Source: Candidatus Zixiibacteriota bacterium (GTDB lineage Bacteria; Zixibacteria; MSB-5A5; SM1-73). Taken from it: a stretch of 10,856 nucleotides of DNA. The notes beneath the pieces are model-generated. The model did not search any database. It saw only the letters and a list, made by a program, of their open reading frames with translations, and was not told the origin of the DNA. Below, piece by piece: positions 5,714-10,856 of this stretch. A program made the translations under genes and the position numbers. The stretch lies in NCBI GenBank assembly GCA_023129805.1, contig JAGMBK010000057.1:1-10856 (forward strand), read 5' to 3'. The stretch's first letter is position 1; every line of letters begins with the position of its first letter.

Positions 5714-6397
5714 CTCCTCGGGGGCTTGAATCTCGGCTACGCGCTTCATCTCATTAAGTCTGCCAAATATAATTATCAATGTACCCAATACGTATAGAAC
5801 TGAGAATACTTTCCTCCATCTTTGCTTGGCCTCAAATGTTTCTCTTAGCCAATTATTCAGTCTTGCCACGGTTTTTCGGAGCAGAGCGTTTGCACTTTCG
5901 TCGATGATCTTGGATTTGCTGAGGTCATATATTTCTGGCGAACTGAGAAAATCACGGATAACGCTTTTCAAACTATCTAATTCAATATATATGTCTGCGT
6001 TTTGATCTTTTGGCAAACAAGCAACCAATTGCCCAAGTGTATTTGCCATGCTATCGTAGATTAACTTATTGTATTTTCGTACGTTATAGCCTATGTCGGG
6101 AATAATATACACATACTCATCTCGTGTCTCCTTGGGTCTAAATCTTACGACTCCATTGGCTGAAACATTTTCTATTTTGTCGCACAGTATCGAAAGCGTT
6201 GCTTCAATCGAACCTCTAGCAGAGGTAATTTCAGATTCCAGTTTCAGATAGTTTACGTGTAACATGTGTTGTTGAACAGACGCAATCCGCGAATCCCACT
6301 TGTCATAGACGTACCTTTCTACAATCCACGAAAATAGCAAGATAACACCCCCAAGAACCAAATAGTGTCTATATATGAACTTAACAGTGCTTTTCAT
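5711..6397 (-). CDS. Two-TM membrane protein of unknown function
   Basis: I chose the ATG at 6397 (228 residues); a TTG at 6412 would add five residues but lies inside an inverted repeat, and neither start has a clear ribosome binding site. A hydrophobic segment near the N-terminus (HYLVLGGVILLFSWIV, about 11-26) and one near the C-terminus (VFSVLYVLGTLIIIFG, about 197-212) enclose about 170 polar, helix-rich residues with alternating charge. The topology suggests a membrane-anchored loop or sensor-like region facing one side of the membrane. I recognise no family and no catalytic motif. The last codons (EIQAPEE) and TAG stop are partly encoded by repeat B. Its neighbours (another small membrane protein, DUF2283, and the PH-domain membrane protein) give no function. 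Confidence 0.65.
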   Translation of the reverse strand: MKSTVKFIYRHYLVLGGVILLFSWIVERYVYDKWDSRIASVQQHMLHVNYLKLESEITSARGSIEATLSILCDKIENVSANGVVRFRPKETRDEYVYIIPDIGYNVRKYNKLIYDSMANTLGQLVACLPKDQNADIYIELDSLKSVIRDFLSSPEIYDLSKSKIIDESANALLRKTVARLNNWLRETFEAKQRWRKVFSVLYVLGTLIIIFGRLNEMKRVAEIQAPEE

Positions 6398-6407
6398 AGC
6401 TTCGTAG

Positions 6408-6433
6408 GTCAACCATCTCGTAGAGTGGTTGAC
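6408..6433. promoter_or_regulatory. Inverted repeat at the 5' end of the two-TM gene (possible operator or hairpin)
   Basis: GTCAACCA (6408-6415) pairs with TGGTTGAC (6426-6433), and the stem continues through CTC/GAG around the loop gta with a single bulged T at 6416. It lies 11 bp upstream of the preferred ATG at 6397. It could be an operator or a leader hairpin that hides the start. Confidence 0.5.
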
Positions 6434-6502
6434 AAAAAGATTTTGCCAAGCATCCCGCCAATAGTTCGATGTGGCTCACCCTAATAAGGCGAAGATGCAA
6501 AT

Positions 6503-6709
6503 CTACTTCTTTTTTATTATTTCACTTACCCCAATTATGGTGAAACCAACAAATTCCTTGGTCTTTTCCAAATACCTCGCAAAGATTCCGCCACCTAAGT
6601 CTAAACTTAATGCTGGTCGGGGTTCACCAAAGGAAATATACAAGGTATCAGCTTCCCTGTCATAATCCCAAGTGACCTGTTTAGGCTTTTTCATTTTTGG
6701 CACTTCCAT
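6503..6709 (-). CDS. DUF2283 family small protein
   Basis: The 68-residue product contains the DUF2283 pattern: TWDYDREADTLYISF (13-27), a short loop, LDLGGGIFARYLEKTKEFVGFTII (36-59) and a basic end. The family is small (about 50-80 residues), has no known enzymatic activity, and is often found beside DUF4258/PBECR-like genes, which suggests an antitoxin or accessory role. Here the candidate partner is decayed and lies 0.9 kb away (5331-5582), separated by the two-TM gene. The ATG at 6709 has no good ribosome binding site; an in-frame ATG at 6694 has GGAAGTG just upstream and may be the true start, giving 63 residues. Confidence 0.75.
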   Translation of the reverse strand: MEVPKMKKPKQVTWDYDREADTLYISFGEPRPALSLDLGGGIFARYLEKTKEFVGFTIIGVSEIIKKK

Positions 6710-6735
6710 ACAATCATTCTGATTCTTTCCATGTT

Positions 6736-6888
6736 GGATCGGGGTACCCTACCCCGATCCTGTTTCATATGGTCAAGGGTGACGGAGACCCGTCCGGGAG
6801 GGCACCCTTGACCAACGGATAATTTATTTCACCTTACTCGCGTAGCCACCCGTACGGGTGGCACCGAGGCGTAAAGCCTCGGCTACGC
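6736..6888. repeat. Repeat family A, copy 2, with perfect hairpins and a three-way junction
   Basis: Starts with the perfect hairpin GGATCGGGGTA-ccc-TACCCCGATCC (6736-6760), followed by arms GGTCAAGGGTG (6771-6781) and CACCCTTGACC (6803-6813). The right part folds as a cloverleaf: outer GCGTAGCC (6840-6847) with GGCTACGC (6881-6888), inner palindrome CCACCCGTACGGGTGG (6846-6861), and CCGAGGC-gtaaa-GCCTCGG (6864-6882). Bases 6736-6870 match copy 1 at 4719-4856; the closing arm 6871-6888 is missing from copy 1. The element fills the gap between the PH-domain gene and the DUF2283 gene and may end the transcript of the former. Confidence 0.85.
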
Positions 6889-6917
6889 ATTTTTCAAATG
6901 CTCTACGCCTTCCCATA

Positions 6918-7499
6918 TCAAGGATTTTGCATATTTTTCTCGATCCTCGACAATACCTTCAGCATTTCTTTCAAAAGCTCCTGCTGGGTGCGTTCTGTGG
7001 GTCTATCTTCTGTCGTTGTTGCTTCGGATTTCACCAGCCGTAACTTTTGCATCACCTCTTCCTTGATTGTGTCGAAATTCTCTAATCCAACCAACTTTCC
7101 CTCAGGTGAGGTGTTAGCACCGTGACCGGCGGTTTGGATATTCAGATGGCCCAGCCCAAAGCGTCGCTCAAACGGTCCCTGAAGGGTATTCAGATTGGTG
7201 ATCTTATGAAAAGGAATCACCTTTTTCCTTTTCCAGAAAACGCCGCTTTCTAATCTCAGATCATCCGAAGAAAGTTCATATCTCAAGGTCTTGATATACG
7301 CCAACAAATACAGCTGAATTAGAATAACCAAGACCAGCCCAAGAATCGCTATGACTAATGACCAAATGTCGTAAAGATGGCGGGGATGCTGCTTGACGAT
7401 CTGAAGGATAATCACCGGCAAAGCACAATAGATGAGAAATAGTAGAAAATTAATGAGCGTGTACAGACTCTTCAGTTTCGGGCTTGGTTTAATCTCCAT
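6918..7499 (-). CDS. Bacterial PH-domain (bPH2/DUF304) membrane protein
   Basis: The 193-residue protein has two N-terminal membrane segments (LINFLLFLIYCALPVIILQIV, about 15-35; WSLVIAILGLVLVILIQLYLL, about 46-66). A bacterial PH2 domain follows, starting at LRYELSSDDLRLESGVFWKR (72-91) and continuing with VIPFHKITNLNTLQGPFERRF (94-114) and GLGHLNIQTAG (115-125), all in the order usual for YdbS/YdbT-like proteins. The C-terminus (about 160-193) is a charged helix (QQELLKEMLKVLSRIEKNM) that could be a short coiled coil. Related proteins sit in the inner membrane with the PH fold in the cytoplasm; in Bacillus YdbS/YdbT were linked to envelope stress and bacteriocin resistance. The ATG is preceded by AAAGGAGG 10 nt upstream, a strong site. 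A gene of the same strand, the nitroreductase, lies upstream beyond repeat B. Confidence 0.88.
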   Translation of the reverse strand: MEIKPSPKLKSLYTLINFLLFLIYCALPVIILQIVKQHPRHLYDIWSLVIAILGLVLVILIQLYLLAYIKTLRYELSSDDLRLESGVFWKRKKVIPFHKITNLNTLQGPFERRFGLGHLNIQTAGHGANTSPEGKLVGLENFDTIKEEVMQKLRLVKSEATTTEDRPTERTQQELLKEMLKVLSRIEKNMQNP

Positions 7500-7542
7500 G
7501 TGAATGAAACCTCCTTTGTGTGTTTAATTATGTTTGTCTCCT

Positions 7543-7593
7543 GTAAGGGTTGTATTTATGCAACCCGTTCGGGTTCGATGAATCGAACCCCTA
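7543..7593. repeat. Repeat family B, copy 2: hairpins at the nitroreductase stop
   Basis: GTAAGGG opens an imperfect stem (GGGTTGTA-ttta-TGCAACCC with one mismatch), then CCCG-tt-CGGG and GGGTTCGAT-ga-ATCGAACCC (7571-7590). The final CCCTAC encodes the nitroreductase TAG stop (7593-7591), exactly as in copy 1. Confidence 0.8.
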
Positions 7594-8121
7594 CAATCCC
7601 TTATAACTTTCCCAGTGCAAAACCTCAGAAAGTGACTTTTTGGGCGGTGATAGAGACCATTTGACGGGCTCACCCAATGCAATCATCAAAAGGATACGTT
7701 TCCCTTCTGGAATACCCAGCAATTCCTTAAAATTTTCTTCATGCGGACGCATCTGCCCCTCTATCCAACAGCTTCCCCATCCTAAGCCTCTGGCTGCCAA
7801 TAAGATATTTTGTGAGGCGGCCGCTCCATCCTCTCTCCAGTACTCATTAGATTCATCCACAACAACTGTAATTATGGCAGAAGTTCCGTCAAATTTACCG
7901 TCTTCACGGGTTCCATATTCTCTTCCTGGATGAAAATGATGTAAGATATCATCCAATATCTCCTTTTCGGTTATCACTATAAAATCCCACATCTGTCTGT
8001 TTGTAGCAGAAGGGGCAAGTCTTCCGGCATCCACCATCTTCTCTAAATCACTTTCAGGAATTTTCTTGCCAGTGAAAGTTCTTATGGCCCTTCTGTCACA
8101 AATGGCTTCAAAAAGCTCCAT
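7591..8121 (-). CDS. Nitroreductase family FMN-dependent oxidoreductase
   Basis: The 176-residue length and architecture fit the short nitroreductase family: N-terminal FEAICDRRAIRTFTGKKIP (4-22, with the FMN-phosphate arginines Arg10/Arg11/Arg14), LAPSATNRQMWDFIVI (35-50), an active-site-side helix AAASQNILLAARGLGWGSCWI (100-120), and ALGEPVKWS (148-156). Such homodimers use FMN and NAD(P)H to reduce nitro groups, quinones, flavins or halogenated compounds; the physiological substrate cannot be told from sequence. The ATG has AAAGGA 7 nt upstream. A good minus-strand promoter is present at 8228-8255. The gene is divergent from the H-NOX gene, so the two share a promoter region of about 280 bp. 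The gene ends within repeat B. Confidence 0.9.
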   Translation of the reverse strand: MELFEAICDRRAIRTFTGKKIPESDLEKMVDAGRLAPSATNRQMWDFIVITEKEILDDILHHFHPGREYGTREDGKFDGTSAIITVVVDESNEYWREDGAAASQNILLAARGLGWGSCWIEGQMRPHEENFKELLGIPEGKRILLMIALGEPVKWSLSPPKKSLSEVLHWESYKGL

Positions 8122-8227
8122 TGATTATCCTTTCTGATCGTTTTTCAATTTTATAAAATATCGAATCAGACTCAGTGTTTTTTAGTGACCATTTTTTCCA
8201 AACAAATGATCTGAAGTGAACGGTGCA

Positions 8228-8255
8228 AATATACAAAAAATTCATCTTTTGTAAA
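8228..8255 (-). promoter_or_regulatory. Probable sigma70-type promoter of the nitroreductase gene
   Basis: On the minus strand TTTACA (8255-8250) and TATATT (8233-8228) are separated by 16 bp, close to the consensus. This would give a leader of roughly 100 nt before the ATG at 8121. Confidence 0.5.
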
Positions 8256-8279
8256 GTGTCTTTTTGCTCCTATCAACTG

Positions 8280-8285
8280 TATAAT
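8280..8285 (+). promoter_or_regulatory. Possible -10 box of the H-NOX gene
   Basis: TATAAT at 8280-8285 is a perfect -10 hexamer about 115 bp upstream of the H-NOX ATG, in the divergent intergenic region. No good -35 is found at 16-18 bp, so it may need an activator or be fortuitous. Confidence 0.35.
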
Positions 8286-8398
8286 TCTAACGCAACTTTT
8301 ATTCTTGTGCTTAAGAGCGGTTGTTGGTAGACGATAAAGAAATTATTATCAGGGGGCGAGTTTATTCAAGCAACACAAATCTCAAAAGGAGGGCTTCC

Positions 8399-8941
8399 AT
8401 GAACGGCGCTATGTTCAACAGTCTGGCTCGTTTTATTGATAAAAACTATCCCCAGGTCTCCTTCACCGATCTGTGCCAAAAGGCATCTTTGAAAACTAAC
8501 GTATTCGCTGAATTGACCTGGTATCCGGATAAAGATTTTTCAAAGATCATGAAAGGTTTAAGTAATCAGGCAGAGACCGACCTTAGCACCCTATGGAGAG
8601 AGTTCGGGCGGGAGACCTTCGCCTATTTCGCTGACATCTTCGGTGATTATATGAGCGGGATCAAGAGCTTCAGTGATCTGATCACAACCGTAAGCAGAAT
8701 TCACCATGATATAAAACAGGATGGTCTGGGAACTCCTCCTCGACTGGAATTCAGAAAAGCCTCACCCAACCATTTCGAGATAAGATATTCCTCTGATAGA
8801 AATTTGAATGATTTCTTTTTGGGAATGTTAGAGGGGGCTGTCAAGCATTTCCAGACAGATGTAAAAATCCTGGGAAGACAGGAAAGAGGGAAACTGATTG
8901 TTACCATCAACGTCAAAGAGCCGGAGATGGCAGCAGTTTAA
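8399..8941 (+). CDS. Stand-alone H-NOX (HNOB) heme-based gas sensor
   Basis: I chose the ATG at 8399, with AGGAGG 6 nt upstream; a longer frame from TTG 8321 has no such site, and 180 residues is exactly the H-NOX domain length. It reads like the Thermoanaerobacter H-NOX domain from end to end: MNGAMFNSLARF (1-12), LWREFGRE (65-72), the proximal heme ligand in SRIHHDI (His102, or adjacent His103), TPPRLEF (112-118), the heme-propionate motif Y-x-S-x-R (Tyr130, Ser132, Arg134) and FFLGMLEGAVKHF (139-151). The three distal-pocket residues that hold O2 in the Thermoanaerobacter protein (Trp9, Asn74, Tyr140) correspond to Leu9, Thr73 and Phe139, so NO/CO binding without stable O2 binding is predicted. 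It is cytoplasmic. H-NOX proteins usually signal to a kinase, cyclic-di-GMP enzyme or chemoreceptor; none is in this window. The plus-strand gene is divergent from the nitroreductase and converges on mnmE. Confidence 0.9.
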   Translation: MNGAMFNSLARFIDKNYPQVSFTDLCQKASLKTNVFAELTWYPDKDFSKIMKGLSNQAETDLSTLWREFGRETFAYFADIFGDYMSGIKSFSDLITTVSRIHHDIKQDGLGTPPRLEFRKASPNHFEIRYSSDRNLNDFFLGMLEGAVKHFQTDVKILGRQERGKLIVTINVKEPEMAAV

Positions 8942-8947
8942 GCATTC

Positions 8948-8981
8948 ACAGCTGATTAGTTAGATTAAGCTGATCAGTTGT
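8948..8981 (+). terminator. Weak hairpin after the H-NOX gene
   Basis: ACAGCTGAT (8948-8956) can pair with ATCAGTTGT (8973-8981) with one G-U pair and a 16-nt loop. There is no T-tract, so it is a weak terminator candidate in the 109-bp convergent gap with mnmE. Confidence 0.25.
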
Positions 8982-9050
8982 AATAAACATTCGTTTAATC
9001 TGTTCCTTCTGTTGGGAATATCTTTTCGCTTCTCCTCTACGAGCGGAAAA

Positions 9051-10526
9051 TCATTTCCCGATACAAAATTCAGAAAAGATCTTATTCAAAATGTCATCGG
9101 TGACTGTCTTTCCAATCACCTCGCCAATTGCATCCAGAGAAGCCTTCAGGTCCAGCGCCACAAACTCAGGCCCCATATTTTTCTTTAAGGTTTTTTTAGC
9201 TAAGGACAAGCTCCTTCTTGCTCTGGTGAGCGCATCTTTGTGCCTCAGGCTCGAAAGAAGAACACCTTGAGTCTGATCCTTCTGCAAGACCTGAGAAGCC
9301 GATACGATCATCTCCTTCAGCCTCTCAAGTCCATCTCCTTTTAAAGCTGATACTTTGATAACAGTTCGACTCCGTTTATCCTGAACGAAGTTGAAGGGCT
9401 CACTCTCTTCGATCGATCTGTCTTTAAGTCTCTCCTGGTTCTTCCTGATCAAATCCGGTGAAGTTATATCAATTTTATTGAATACCATAAGATATTTTCT
9501 CTGTTCCACCAGTCTTTTGAATTCCAGGTCCTCTTCTTCTATTTCCACAGAAGTATCGATAACTAAAAGGAGCAAGTCCGCCTCGCTTATCTCGATCTTT
9601 GTCCTTCTGATCCCCTCCAGCTCGATTGTGTCTTTGGAGATACGATAGCCGGCAGTATCCACAAGTCTAACCGGAACTCCTTTTAAATTGGCAAACTCTG
9701 AGATAACGTCCCGGGTGGTTCCAGGGATAGGAGTTACGATAGCACGATCTTCCTTTAACAGAGCATTGAGCAGGCTGGATTTGCCCACATTGGTTTTGCC
9801 TACAATAACCACATTTAACCCTTCCCTGAGGATTTTCCCCTCATCATAGGTGGCAAGCAATTCTTTTAGATCTTTTTCAATGGATTCAATCTCTTTCAGA
9901 ATCTTTTCTCTGTCCAGAGGCTCTATATCCTCCTCTGAGAAATCTATTTCCACCTCCAGCCCGGCTAAAATGTCGATTAATTTATCTCGATACGCGTTGA
10001 TCTTCTCCGAAAGATCGCCTTTCAGATGCTTTAGCGCCAGTTTGAGTCCCAGATCGGTTTTAGCCCGTATAACATCCGCCACCGCTTCCGCCTGAGAAAG
10101 ATCGATTCGTCCGTTGATGAAAGCTCTCAAGGTGAATTCCCCTGGTTCTGCCAGACGGGCTCCACATTTTGAGGCTTGCTGGAGAACTCTCGTCAACACC
10201 AGTTGACCGCCGTGACAGCTGATCTCAACTAAATTTTCTGCCGTGTAGCTTTTGGGAGCAATGAAGAGGGTGAGAAGAACCTCATCGATAACTTCACCCG
10301 TTTCGGAATCAACTATCTCGCCGTAATTGACCCGATGAGAAGGAAGCCGGCTGAGTGGCTTTTCACCTCCTATGGATCCTGCGGATTTGAAGATCTTTTC
10401 GGCGATCTTAATTGAATCCTTGCCGGAGATGCGAACGATCCCTATGCCTCCCTCACCCAGGGGGGTGGAGATAGCGGCAATGGTATCTTCGAGCGTTGAA
10501 ACGCTGGCTTTCTTTCCTTTTGGCAT
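9051..10526 (-). CDS. mnmE: MnmE (TrmE), tRNA modification GTPase with an inserted segment
   Basis: MnmE is the GTPase partner of MnmG in wobble-uridine modification. The 491-residue protein shows the N-terminal folate-binding domain (DTIAAISTPLGEGGIGIVRISG, 14-35; HGGQLVLTRVLQQ, 105-117; EPGEFTLRAFINGRIDLSQAEAV, 127-149), then the G domain with G1 GKTNVGKS (243-250), the GTTRD switch I (269-273), G3 DTAG (290-293), G4 NKID (350-353) and G5 SAL (393-395). The protein ends in the conserved CIGK with Cys488. Family members are usually about 450-460 residues. The excess comes from a longer N-terminus (MPKGKKASVSTL) and about 16-18 extra residues between G4 and G5 (near 371-388, including PFNFVQDKRSR), which look repeat-derived. 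The ATG is the only sensible start; no clear ribosome binding site precedes it. Confidence 0.98.
   Translation of the reverse strand: MPKGKKASVSTLEDTIAAISTPLGEGGIGIVRISGKDSIKIAEKIFKSAGSIGGEKPLSRLPSHRVNYGEIVDSETGEVIDEVLLTLFIAPKSYTAENLVEISCHGGQLVLTRVLQQASKCGARLAEPGEFTLRAFINGRIDLSQAEAVADVIRAKTDLGLKLALKHLKGDLSEKINAYRDKLIDILAGLEVEIDFSEEDIEPLDREKILKEIESIEKDLKELLATYDEGKILREGLNVVIVGKTNVGKSSLLNALLKEDRAIVTPIPGTTRDVISEFANLKGVPVRLVDTAGYRISKDTIELEGIRRTKIEISEADLLLLVIDTSVEIEEEDLEFKRLVEQRKYLMVFNKIDITSPDLIRKNQERLKDRSIEESEPFNFVQDKRSRTVIKVSALKGDGLERLKEMIVSASQVLQKDQTQGVLLSSLRHKDALTRARRSLSLAKKTLKKNMGPEFVALDLKASLDAIGEVIGKTVTDDILNKIFSEFCIGK
9363..9416 (-). repeat. Putative repeat-derived in-frame insertion inside mnmE
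   Basis: This stretch encodes residues 371-388 (SIEESEPFNFVQDKRSRT). Compared from memory with Thermotoga MnmE, the gap from NKxD to SAL is about 16 residues longer here. The plus-strand DNA (TCCTGAACGAAGTTGAAGG) resembles a dispersed repeat common in bacterial intergenic DNA, much as Rickettsia palindromic elements insert within genes. The boundaries are approximate, and repeat origin is inferred. Confidence 0.5.
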
Positions 10527-10588
10527 GCAAGAAATATACGTATTTTCATCTGTTATGTAAAGAGGTGGTTAGGAGACCAGAACAAAAG

Positions 10589-10662
10589 AGGGGCGGGAAA
10601 AATTCCCGCCCCTATGAGGAATAATAGTTCATCAAACATAGGGCAGGGCATTCAGCCCTGCC
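10589..10662. repeat. Two GC-rich hairpins upstream of mnmE
   Basis: AGGGGCGGGAA-aaa-TTCCCGCCCCT (10589-10613) and GGCAGGGC-attca-GCCCTGCC (10642-10662) are perfect stems with loops of 3 and 5 nt. They resemble short palindromic repeats dispersed in many uncultured bacterial genomes. They could end transcripts entering from either side. Confidence 0.75.
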
Positions 10663-10750
10663 ATAAGTTTTTTTGATGCTTCGGGAATAGGAATACAAGA
10701 AGCTCACTGGTATCGATATTTCCCAGCGGCGATGCATCAAGCGAAAAAAG

Positions 10751-10856
10751 ATGAGGGTCGCATTTATGCGACCCTCATCTCCCGCTCCTGGGTGGATGTT
10801 ATCATCCACCCCTGTCTTTAGCGGTTCGGCTTCGCTCACCACCCTGAGCCTGTCGA
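10751..10856. repeat. Hairpin cluster at the right edge (repeat B relative plus partial dispersed repeat)
   Basis: ATGAGGGTCGCA-ttta-TGCGACCCTCAT (10751-10778) has the same stem core (GGGTCGCA/TGCGACCC) as the first hairpin of repeat B copy 1. It is followed by GGGTGGAT-gttatc-ATCCACCC (10790-10811) and a partial element running off the window (GCTCACCACCCTGAGCCTG near 10834-10852). No gene is evident anywhere in 10527-10856; short frames there are made of repeats. Confidence 0.7.

Noticed and set aside
6840..6888. tRNA gene suggested by the cloverleaf-like fold
   Set aside because: There is no anticodon arm of correct size, no T-loop GTTCGA in place and no CCA-adjacent acceptor stem; the GGTTCGA words in repeat B are likewise parts of simple hairpins.
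8321..8398. N-terminal extension of the H-NOX frame (LLVDDKEIIIRG) that looks faintly like the start of a response-regulator receiver domain
   Set aside because: It is too short, starts with TTG without a ribosome binding site, and the next ATG has a strong AGGAGG and matches the family start exactly. The resemblance is probably chance.
10612..10842. 76-residue minus-strand frame at the right edge
   Set aside because: It runs through three hairpin repeats and has no family-like pattern; its codons are explained by the palindromes.

Overview
This is a bacterial chromosome segment, probably next to the replication origin of an uncultured or poorly studied lineage. It carries mnmE, mnmG and rsmG on the minus strand in the order usual near many bacterial origins (mnmE-mnmG-rsmG, often followed by parAB). 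Four 14-16 bp parS-like centromere palindromes (GTTTCACGTGAAAC core) lie between 1252 and 5648. The base composition is moderate, with visibly AT-rich accessory patches. Abundant hairpin-forming intergenic repeats and the PGSGQFY-type membrane domain at the left edge recall metagenome-derived candidate phyla, but I cannot name the phylum from the sequence.

Layout. 1-461: 3' end of a plus-strand TPR-like/transmembrane protein. 535-3271: rsmG and mnmG on the minus strand, separated by a folded repeat, with one parS-like site at each gene's 5' end. 3272-9050: about 5.8 kb of accessory DNA between mnmG and mnmE, which are often adjacent elsewhere. From left to right it holds: an AT-rich two-gene module (GSU2403/AbiEii-like nucleotidyltransferase plus a small basic partner) preceded by two inverted repeats built on TTACCCAACA; a broken N-terminal copy of mnmG with its own parS; a small membrane protein; a broken PBECR/DUF4258-like toxin-type gene; a fourth parS; a two-TM membrane protein of unknown role; a DUF2283 gene; a bacterial PH-domain membrane protein; a nitroreductase; and, divergently transcribed, a stand-alone H-NOX heme sensor. 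9051-10526: mnmE, carrying an extra segment between its G4 and G5 motifs. 10527-10856: repeats only.

How it fits together. MnmE and MnmG form the complex that modifies the wobble uridine (U34) of certain tRNAs, and RsmG methylates 16S rRNA. The parS cluster implies ParB loading here, although parA and parB are outside the window. The interval between mnmE and mnmG looks like a site of repeated insertion and decay: a toxin-antitoxin-like module, a duplicated mnmG start, a dead toxin-type gene and at least three families of hairpin repeats. Several repeats supply the stop codon of the adjacent gene. The H-NOX gene has all heme-site residues but lacks the distal pocket residues that stabilise O2, so it is best read as an NO-type sensor. 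It has no obvious signalling partner in the window.
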